Assembly (NCBI GenBank): GCA_033810155.1
Contig: JAPXKJ010000027.1
Span: 1-15,072, forward strand
Origin: UBA3907 sp033810155
GTDB taxonomy: Bacteria; Bacillota; Sulfobacillia; Fermentithermobacillales; Fermentithermobacillaceae
Length of the DNA: 15,072 bases
Reading direction: 5' to 3'
The notes under the pieces were generated by a model. It was not told where the DNA came from. It was given only the letters and a program-made list of their open reading frames with translations, and searched no databases. Both the position numbers and the translations under genes were made by a program. Positions 7,969 to 13,623 of this stretch are shown piece after piece. Position 1 is the stretch's first letter, and each line of letters starts with the position of its first letter.

Positions 7969-8286
7969 TCAAACCGCTTTCTTTACCTGCTCTATGACGA
8001 AGATAACCGCCTGTTCAAATCGGCTCATAGCCTCAGTCTTCATCTTTTCGATTTCAGCGTTTGCATTCTTTGCCGCGGAATCAGCGATAAGGTCTGCGTT
8101 CCTCTTAGCTTTCTCAATGAGCACATTAGCCTTGCTTTCGGCATCTTTTGTTGCATTGGCTATTATCTCTTCCGCCTTCGCAGTCGCATCTTCTAATATT
8201 TGCTGGGCGTTCTTCTTAGCTTGTTCAATCTCGTCGTCTGCCTTTTTCTCCGCTTCAAGTATAAGATCAAATTCTTTCCTGGCCAC
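7969..8286 (-). CDS. atpH: V/A-type ATPase small peripheral-stalk subunit (H, also called G; NtpF-like)
   Basis: This 105-residue all-helical protein pairs with subunit E in the peripheral stalk and is the first gene of the ATPase operon, as in Thermus and Methanosarcina. Almost the whole chain is one Ala/Glu/Lys-rich amphipathic helix (for example AEKKADDEIEQAKKNAQQI and AKRNADLIADSAAKNA). The small alanines recur at spacings compatible with the 11-residue pattern of right-handed coiled coils. The annotated start is GTG at 8286-8284. Its only good Shine-Dalgarno lies beyond a hairpin (see 8287-8326). An AUU five codons upstream, immediately after an in-frame TAG and preceded by AGAGG, is a possible but rare alternative start. 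Confidence 0.88.
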   Translation of the reverse strand: MARKEFDLILEAEKKADDEIEQAKKNAQQILEDATAKAEEIIANATKDAESKANVLIEKAKRNADLIADSAAKNANAEIEKMKTEAMSRFEQAVIFVIEQVKKAV

Positions 8287-8326
8287 GAAATCCCGCGCAA
8301 TCTACGCCTCTGCGCGGTTCCCTCCC
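8287..8326 (-). promoter_or_regulatory. Leader of subunit H: Shine-Dalgarno, hairpin, then 6-nt spacer (structured ribosome-binding site)
   Basis: The mnaA stop codon UAA (8329-8327) is followed at once by GGGAGGGAA (8326-8318). A perfect 7-bp stem CCGCGCA / UGCGCGG follows (8317-8311 with 8299-8293), closing an 11-base loop. Then come GAUUUC (8292-8287) and the GUG start. Linear spacing is over 30 nt; folded, the Shine-Dalgarno would be about 8 nt from GUG. The geometry matches the leader of the next gene, subunit I, with an unrelated stem sequence. No U-run follows, so it is not a terminator. Confidence 0.55.
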
Positions 8327-9517
8327 TTACAAAAAAGTCTCGAAGTCGTCTGGCCTCTCGTCGGAAAGACCAAAATGATACATCAAAGCCTCAACAATCC
8401 TACGCGAGGCTTGCCCGTCGCCAAAAGGGCTCTTGGCCGTAGCCATTTCTGTGTACTTCTCATTATCCTCTAACAGTTCCTCAATTGCATCTGAAATCAA
8501 ACTCTTTGAAGTACCGACAAGCGCTACAGTTCCAGCCGCCACGGCTTCAGGGCGCTCAGTCTTCTCGCGACACACTATAACAGGAACTCCAAGAGCAGGG
8601 GCTTCTTCTTGAATACCGCCAGAATCTGAAACCACCAAATACGCACGATTTACAAGATTGACATAATCCGCGTAGTTCAAAGGCTCAAACAAGACTACGT
8701 TGTCTATTCCGCTCAAGTAGCGCATAACAGGCTCGCGAGCCTGTTGGTTCTTATGCACCGATACCAAAAGACGTACATCCCCATTTCTTCTTTTCGCTAT
8801 ATCCGCAAGAACTTGGCAAATGTTTTCCATGCCCTCCCCAAAATTCTCTCTGCGATGCACTTCAACCACTATATCACGAATAGATTCTCCATATTCTGCA
8901 CCCGTATTATCATAGATCGAACCGAGTTTTGCGTTTTTGAAAACGTAATCGTCTCTGACTGTCATAAAAAGAGCATCAATTGCGGTATTTCCTGTCACAA
9001 ATACTGATTCTTCTTTTACCCCTTCCCTCAATAGATTCTCTTTGGCACTTTTTGTAGGGGCAAAATGGACGTCAGATATTATCCCTGCGATTCTTCTATT
9101 AATCTCCTCGGGGAAAGGAGCATACTTGTCGCCAGTCCTAAGTCCCGCCTCTACGTGACCACAGGCAATTCTCTCATAATACGCAGTAAGTGCGCTAGCA
9201 GCGGTGGTAGTTGTATCGCCGTGCACCAATATGATGTCGGGGCTTTCTTTCTTCAAGACAGGGGTAAGCCTCTCAAGTACCCGAGTTGTAGTCTCTTGTA
9301 GAGTTTGGTTTTCATGCATAATATCTAGATCATAGTCTGTCTTTATTTGGAAGTGTTCTGTGACTTGGTCTAGCATTTCACGATGCTGCGCGGTGACCAG
9401 AACTTTGGAGACAATAAGAGGGAATTTTTGAGATAGTCCGAGCACTACGGGGGCCATCTTGATTGCCTCCGGGCGCGTACCAAACACCGACAAAACCCTA
9501 ATCTGCTTCAAAGACAA
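8327..9517 (-). CDS. mnaA: UDP-N-acetylglucosamine 2-epimerase (non-hydrolysing)
   Basis: MnaA (WecB) interconverts UDP-GlcNAc and UDP-ManNAc in the cytoplasm. UDP-ManNAc is the donor for the second sugar of wall teichoic acid linkage units and related polymers. It has 396 residues. Family landmarks are GTRPEAIKMAP (13-23), VHGDTTT (Asp101), HVEAGLRTGD (Glu123), PFPEEINRR (Glu137), HRRENFG (His221) and SDSGGIQEEAP. The acidic and histidine residues correspond to E. coli Asp95, Glu117, Glu131 and His213. Two residues before His221 there is Glu219, where homologs I recall have Thr. The start is TTG at 9517, with AAGGTG about 10 bases upstream; an in-frame ATG is not available nearby. It pairs naturally with upstream tagO. 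Confidence 0.96.
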   Translation of the reverse strand: MSLKQIRVLSVFGTRPEAIKMAPVVLGLSQKFPLIVSKVLVTAQHREMLDQVTEHFQIKTDYDLDIMHENQTLQETTTRVLERLTPVLKKESPDIILVHGDTTTTAASALTAYYERIACGHVEAGLRTGDKYAPFPEEINRRIAGIISDVHFAPTKSAKENLLREGVKEESVFVTGNTAIDALFMTVRDDYVFKNAKLGSIYDNTGAEYGESIRDIVVEVHRRENFGEGMENICQVLADIAKRRNGDVRLLVSVHKNQQAREPVMRYLSGIDNVVLFEPLNYADYVNLVNRAYLVVSDSGGIQEEAPALGVPVIVCREKTERPEAVAAGTVALVGTSKSLISDAIEELLEDNEKYTEMATAKSPFGDGQASRRIVEALMYHFGLSDERPDDFETFL

Positions 9518-9577
9518 AACCCACTCGCACCTTTCAAACAGTTCCTATTACCGCAAGTCAAATCCACCATCTTGCTT

Positions 9578-10702
9578 TCACTTGCGAGGCTGCTTCACGC
9601 CTAAGACATCGGGCGACGCAACAGATTTACCACTCTCCTCACGTCCCGACTTCAGCTCAGCAGCGCCTCCTTTGCTTTTGCGTCTAGACCAAGGAACAGA
9701 TAATATACCGACTTTTTGAGCTACAATGAACAGCCCTACTACTGCAAGCCCTGCAATGGTGGTGCTGCTTTTGACCGGAAGAAATGTTGAAGACAGGCCA
9801 AGCACTCCGAAAACCCCTGATACCAAATATATGGCAAGCACGGCTTGGCGATGGCCCAGCCCCAAATCGAGCAGGCGGTGATGTATGTGATCATGGTCAG
9901 CGCTAGAAACGGGTTTCCCTGAGGCCCGCCTCCTCACGATCGCAAATGCCGCATCTGATATGGGCACCAAGAGCGCAAGGATTGGCCCCAAAACTGATAG
10001 AACAATTGTGGACTTGACCAGGCCCTGAACAGAAATCACTGATAATACTAACCCAAGGTACATCGCCCCCGCGTCTCCCATGAAAATAGACGCGGGATGA
10101 AAATTATATGGTAAAAATCCAAACACGCTGCCTGCCACCGCAGCCGCAGCAAGACTAACCGCAGGCAGACCAGCCTTAGTCGACGCAAAGACTGTCACCA
10201 ATGCGGCAATGCCCGATAGCCCGGCGGCAAGACCATCGAGTCCATCAGAAAGATTTATCACATTTTCAAAACATATGACCCACATGATAGTCACAGGAAC
10301 TGCAAGGATGCCCAGGAACCGGAACATTCCTGTAAAAGGATCTTTTATGAAGGTTATATCAACTCCCAAGGCAACTACGCATATTGCAGATGCCAATTGC
10401 CCTAGGACTTTTTGCCATGGTTTGAGTGAGTAAATATCGTCTAGTATTCCTACTATAAGTATGATGAGTCCGCCCCATATTATGCCTTGTTGAGTAGACT
10501 TGTCCTGAGGGCCAATAGCTAAGATGGCTACGATAGATGAAATGTATATCGCTATCCCGCCAAAGTACGGTATGGGTTTTTTGTGCACACTTCGCTCATT
10601 CGGATATGCTAGAACGCCCAATCTGTGCGCCAGTCTTCGAAAAAGCGGCGTAAGGGTAAGCGCCAACACAAACGCTATCGCGAAGCTGAAAAAGACATTC
10701 AC
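9578..10702 (-). CDS. tagO: Undecaprenyl-phosphate N-acetylglucosaminyl 1-phosphate transferase (TagO/WecA family)
   Basis: This membrane enzyme moves GlcNAc-1-phosphate from UDP-GlcNAc to undecaprenyl phosphate, the first step of wall teichoic acid and many surface polysaccharides. It has 374 residues. Conserved blocks are GILDDIYSL (Asp88, Asp89), NVINLSDGLDGLAAGLS (147-163), PYNFHPASIFMGDAGA (Asp210) and SADHDHIHHRL (267-277), the sugar-binding HIHHR motif. Multiple hydrophobic helices span residues 1-335. A basic, hydrophilic cytoplasmic tail of about 35 residues (from SRRKSKGG) is longer than I expect. The start is GTG at 10702 with AAAGGGG 7-8 bases upstream. The partner mnaA follows, and a promoter lies just upstream. 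Confidence 0.95.
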   Translation of the reverse strand: MNVFFSFAIAFVLALTLTPLFRRLAHRLGVLAYPNERSVHKKPIPYFGGIAIYISSIVAILAIGPQDKSTQQGIIWGGLIILIVGILDDIYSLKPWQKVLGQLASAICVVALGVDITFIKDPFTGMFRFLGILAVPVTIMWVICFENVINLSDGLDGLAAGLSGIAALVTVFASTKAGLPAVSLAAAAVAGSVFGFLPYNFHPASIFMGDAGAMYLGLVLSVISVQGLVKSTIVLSVLGPILALLVPISDAAFAIVRRRASGKPVSSADHDHIHHRLLDLGLGHRQAVLAIYLVSGVFGVLGLSSTFLPVKSSTTIAGLAVVGLFIVAQKVGILSVPWSRRKSKGGAAELKSGREESGKSVASPDVLGVKQPRK

Positions 10703-10759
10703 TTGCCTACCCCTTTCAACTTCCTAATTCGCCTTTTCCGTACCAACTAACCGTCATTA

Positions 10760-10789
10760 ATTCTAACCAAACCAATGTACGCAAGTCAA
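10760..10789 (-). promoter_or_regulatory. Predicted sigma-A-type promoter for tagO-mnaA (and possibly the ATPase operon)
   Basis: On the minus strand TTGACT (10789-10784) and TAGAAT (10765-10760) are separated by 18 bases. Each hexamer differs from the sigma-70/A consensus at one position. The -35 element overlaps the dCMP deaminase stop codon. Transcription would begin near 10753, leaving a leader of about 50 nt before the tagO GTG. This is the only gap in the window where I see both hexamers well matched. Confidence 0.55.
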
Positions 10790-11271
10790 TTGATATCGGG
10801 CACCACGAAATGTTCCACAGTCACTTTCGACTCAGCCAGAAGCCTCCGCGCAAGATCATCAGGATACGGTTCCTTATAGACGATTCGCACTATTTTAGAG
10901 TTTATGAGCATCTTTGTGCACAAACTGCACGGTTCAACTGTACAGTATATAGTTGAACCCTCAATAGCTATCCCGTACTTCGCTGCCTGGATAATAGCGT
11001 TTTGTTCAGCATGAAGCCCTCGGCAAATCTCATGCCTCTCACCTGATGCAATTCCCAGTTCTTCGCGGAGACACCCCACATCAGCACAGTGCGCCAAACC
11101 GCTTGGGGCGCCGTTATACCCTGTCGCGAGGATCCGCTTGTCTTTCACTATGACCGCTCCTACGTTTCGCCGTATGCAGGTAGAACGCCTAGATACAACA
11201 TCTGCTACCTGCATGAAGTATTCGTCCCACCCCGGTCTATTTGAGCTGTGGGTGTCTTTACTTTGACTCAT
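10786..11271 (-). CDS. comEB: Deoxycytidylate (dCMP) deaminase, ComEB-like
   Basis: This enzyme deaminates dCMP to dUMP, supplying the substrate of thymidylate synthase. With the start chosen here it has 161 residues. The zinc-dependent cytidine/deoxycytidylate deaminase signature is complete: HAEQNAI (His87, catalytic Glu89) and PCSLC (Cys115, Cys118). The block GERHEICRGLHAEQNAI together with the CADVGCLRE segment is typical of dCMP deaminases rather than tRNA adenosine or guanine deaminases. A longer reading frame begins with GTG at 11304. However, the ATG at 11271 has an excellent GGAGGA at 11283-11278, 6 bases away, and gives a family-like N-terminus. Confidence 0.94.
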   Translation of the reverse strand: MSQSKDTHSSNRPGWDEYFMQVADVVSRRSTCIRRNVGAVIVKDKRILATGYNGAPSGLAHCADVGCLREELGIASGERHEICRGLHAEQNAIIQAAKYGIAIEGSTIYCTVEPCSLCTKMLINSKIVRIVYKEPYPDDLARRLLAESKVTVEHFVVPDIN

Positions 11272-11330
11272 AAACATTCCTCCAAGTTCCTTGTCTGGCA
11301 TCACCGCACGATATGAAAGCCCATCTATTG

Positions 11331-12008
11331 CTACTGGCGATCTCCCTTAACCCACTTTTCAAATTCCTCTCGATCGTACACAGCGCGCTTGCCACCTACA
11401 AGTTTAGGCCTCGTCCTCGCAGCAGTAACGTGAGCAAAACCAATCGACTTAGCAGACAAGCGAACAGGAACAACTACAGGCTTTAGATGCATACCTATAA
11501 AGGTATCTCCAATATCAACCCCAGCATGCGCCTGGATGGATTCTACTACAACAGGATCTTCAAACAACCGCATCGCAGTAAATGCTGCGGCTCCTCCCGC
11601 GTGAGGCACAGGAAGCACAGTGACTTCAGTAAGACCGTACTTATCAAGTACTTTTCTTTCAACTACCAAAGATCTGTTGAGATGCTCACAACATTGGACC
11701 GCTAAGAACACCGCCGATTCGGATAATAAAGCACGCACTGCTTCTAAGATCGCCTTAGCGACATCGGTATTGCCGTAAGAGCCAATTCTCTTACCCTGAA
11801 CCTCACTTGTCGAGCAACCCAAGACCAAGATATTGCCAGGTTTTAGGTCGGCCGAATCCAAAAGTTCGCCTACAAGTTTTTTTGTATCATCACGGATGCT
11901 TTCTAGGCTGATGTTCTCTTCCAGAAAAGCTTCTTGGTAAGTAAGCCTTTCTTCTGCATCTTTTGCATAGATTTTACCATCAGGCCAATCTTTGAAATTC
12001 TCGTTCAC
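11331..12008 (-). CDS. ywlG: YwlG-like UPF0340 / DUF436 family protein
   Basis: This is a conserved protein of unknown function, the homolog of B. subtilis YwlG. It has 225 residues against about 180 in YwlG. The diagnostic blocks are GCSTSEVQG (64-72), VQCCEHLNR (104-112), PHAGGAAAF (135-143), HAGVDIGDTFIGMHL (161-175) and ARTRPKLVGGKRAVY (197-211). About 34 extra N-terminal residues (acidic and helical) precede the core, plus about 14 at the C-terminus; no in-frame ATG offers a shorter form. The start is GTG at 12008, one base after the rpiB stop, with AGAGGT inside the end of rpiB. Adjacency to rpiB repeats the ywlF-ywlG order. Confidence 0.92.
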   Translation of the reverse strand: MNENFKDWPDGKIYAKDAEERLTYQEAFLEENISLESIRDDTKKLVGELLDSADLKPGNILVLGCSTSEVQGKRIGSYGNTDVAKAILEAVRALLSESAVFLAVQCCEHLNRSLVVERKVLDKYGLTEVTVLPVPHAGGAAAFTAMRLFEDPVVVESIQAHAGVDIGDTFIGMHLKPVVVPVRLSAKSIGFAHVTAARTRPKLVGGKRAVYDREEFEKWVKGDRQ

Positions 12009-12009
12009 C

Positions 12010-12453
12010 TTACATTACCTCTTCCAATTCGATGATTTTATCAACACGCCTCTTATGTCGCCCGCCTGCAAAACTAGCTTCGAGCCACGTAGCGACGATA
12101 TCCATCGCCAAACCTTCGCCGATTACTCTGGCGCCAAGGCAAAGAATGTTTGCATCGTTGTGTTCTCTAGATGCCCTAGCAGAAAACGTGTCGCCGCATG
12201 TAACAGCCCGTATCCCCTTGACCTTGTTAGCCGCAATAGCCATTCCCAGCCCAGTACCACAAACTAAAATGCCACGGTCAAATTCCCCATCCCTTACGGC
12301 TCGTGCAACTTTCGCTGCGTAATCAGGGTAATCAACTGATTCTTCATCATAGGGCCCCAAGTCAACTATTTCATGGCCCATATCTTCTACAAATTCCTTG
12401 ATCTTTCTTTTGAGAGCATAACCGGCATGGTCGCTTCCCAACGCGATTCTCAT
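12010..12453 (-). CDS. rpiB: Ribose-5-phosphate isomerase B (RpiB/LacAB family)
   Basis: RpiB interconverts ribose 5-phosphate and ribulose 5-phosphate in the pentose phosphate pathway. Its 147 residues are the normal length. Catalytic and substrate residues are visible: SDHAG (Asp8, His9), VCGTGLGMAIAANK (Cys65 as the base, Thr67), HNDANILCLGARVIG (His98), and the phosphate-binding GGRHKRR (Arg132, Arg136). The presence of His98, with the Cys65 signature, supports RpiB over galactose-6-phosphate isomerase subunits. The ATG has GAGGAGGT upstream and overlaps the stop of the DUF917 gene as ATGA, so the two are probably translationally coupled. B. subtilis ywlF is the same gene in the same context. 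Confidence 0.95.
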   Translation of the reverse strand: MRIALGSDHAGYALKRKIKEFVEDMGHEIVDLGPYDEESVDYPDYAAKVARAVRDGEFDRGILVCGTGLGMAIAANKVKGIRAVTCGDTFSARASREHNDANILCLGARVIGEGLAMDIVATWLEASFAGGRHKRRVDKIIELEEVM

Positions 12454-13604
12454 GTGTCTGACCTCCTCTTTGAAACAGGAAGTTTGAAAGTCAAGGCTGT
12501 TGCCTCCTCAAGAGGCCTGTAAAACTCTTTATCATACATACCTGCCCCAAGTATCAACTTATCTGATGGGACACCGAAAACAATGACCTCCATACCCTCT
12601 TTTATGTCCGCGGAGGATATAGGCCATCCCGTATGCATATCCATCACTGCAACCAGGTCAGGGAAACTGAATATGACATGCCCTTTTAGACCATACGAGA
12701 GATACTCGTTCATGAAAGTCAAATGTGCAGTAGTTCCATTACCGTTGTTAGTTTCGAAAGATGCCACCTCAACCTCTCCTACGTCAAAACCGCCTCTTGT
12801 AGATATGTTTACCGCCTTTACCTGACCCATCAAGGTAATGACCCCACCGAGTACCATAGCAGCCATGCTCGACGCAAAATACCCGGCCAAAGGATACTCT
12901 CGTGACCCTCCAACGTATTGGGGTTTAAGCGGATCAAATCCTAGTTCTTCTTGAACATGAGCTGCCATTGCATAACCAAGTTCAATGCATTTTGATATTC
13001 CACCGCACGCTGCATTTCGCTTCACATAGCCGATGCTAACAGGGTTTCTAGCTACTGCCACAAGACCATCTTTTTTGGAAAACTCCCTAACCATTGAAGA
13101 CGCATCTCCAAGCGAACCTTCCACATACATCCGAGATCCATCTCCTATTGCCACTTGCCGCGATACATATGACGGTTCTTTGTGCAGGCCCATAGCTCCC
13201 ATAAGAGCAGTAGGATGAGCGCGCCCATTGCACGGCGCATCCAAAACCGGAACCCCCAGACCTGCAGCTTGAAGCCACCCGTTCACAGTTGCAAGACCCC
13301 CGCACTCATTAGAGTTTATGGCAGAGATCTTTGTCCCTGTGACATGTTGGAAAAAAGAGAAGGCATCTACGTAAGATTCGGTTGCAGGTCCGAGTCCACC
13401 TTTCTTTGGAGAACCTACCAAACCCGCAGTTACTACTAGATCATCGGCATCTAGTTCGTCTACGTCGGCCAAAAGCACGCGCCCAATCTCCAAACCTTTC
13501 CTCCCAAGGCGATAACCTGCTTCAGGCGAGCCACCTCCGCCGCCCCCCAAAACCGCCCCGCCCCAAACCGCAGCAACGAGATCTGTCTCATTTAACTGTC
13601 TCAT
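12450..13604 (-). CDS. DUF917 family protein (S-methyl-thiohydantoin desulfurase-like domains), function unknown
   Basis: The 384-residue protein has the DUF917 layout. It starts with an N-terminal glycine-rich signature GGAVLGGGGGGSPEAG (15-30), then INSNECGGLATVNG (96-109) and a middle domain with APCNGRAHPTALMGAMGLH. The C-terminal domain has the family block FPDLVAVMDMHTGWPIS (314-330) and EVIVFGVPSDKL. Relatives are grouped with hydantoin/oxoproline-type enzymes and one is described as an S-methyl thiohydantoin desulfurase, but I would not assign a substrate here. An open frame extends upstream to 13733 inside the phosphatase gene. I chose the ATG at 13604 because it has AAAGGGTG upstream, matches the family start and avoids a 110-base overlap. 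It ends by overlapping rpiB by 4 bases. Confidence 0.88.
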   Translation of the reverse strand: MRQLNETDLVAAVWGGAVLGGGGGGSPEAGYRLGRKGLEIGRVLLADVDELDADDLVVTAGLVGSPKKGGLGPATESYVDAFSFFQHVTGTKISAINSNECGGLATVNGWLQAAGLGVPVLDAPCNGRAHPTALMGAMGLHKEPSYVSRQVAIGDGSRMYVEGSLGDASSMVREFSKKDGLVAVARNPVSIGYVKRNAACGGISKCIELGYAMAAHVQEELGFDPLKPQYVGGSREYPLAGYFASSMAAMVLGGVITLMGQVKAVNISTRGGFDVGEVEVASFETNNGNGTTAHLTFMNEYLSYGLKGHVIFSFPDLVAVMDMHTGWPISSADIKEGMEVIVFGVPSDKLILGAGMYDKEFYRPLEEATALTFKLPVSKRRSDT

Positions 13605-13623
13605 ACCCTCACACCCTTTGTTC

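Noticed and set aside
8351..8390. Possible internal promoter for the ATPase operon at the end of mnaA (TATCAT as -10)
   Set aside because: At 17-base spacing there is no -35 resembling TTGACA, and there is no extended -10.
9533..9561. Second possible promoter in the tagO-mnaA gap (TTGACT, sharing the 10-mer TTGACTTGCG with the promoter at 10784-10789)
   Set aside because: At 17-base spacing the -10 is TTTGAA, only three matches to consensus. The shared 10-mer may be chance.
9552..9586. Inverted repeat CGCAAGT/ACTTGCG spanning the tagO stop
   Set aside because: The stem is only 7 bp with a 21-base loop and no U-run. It is too weak to call a terminator or regulator.
10715..10780. CGTAC/GTACG dyad in the leader of tagO
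   Set aside because: Five base pairs around a loop of more than 30 bases are not convincing.
11272..11304. GTG start 11 codons upstream for the dCMP deaminase
   Set aside because: The ATG at 11271 has GGAGGA at ideal distance; the extra residues are not family-like and contain that Shine-Dalgarno.
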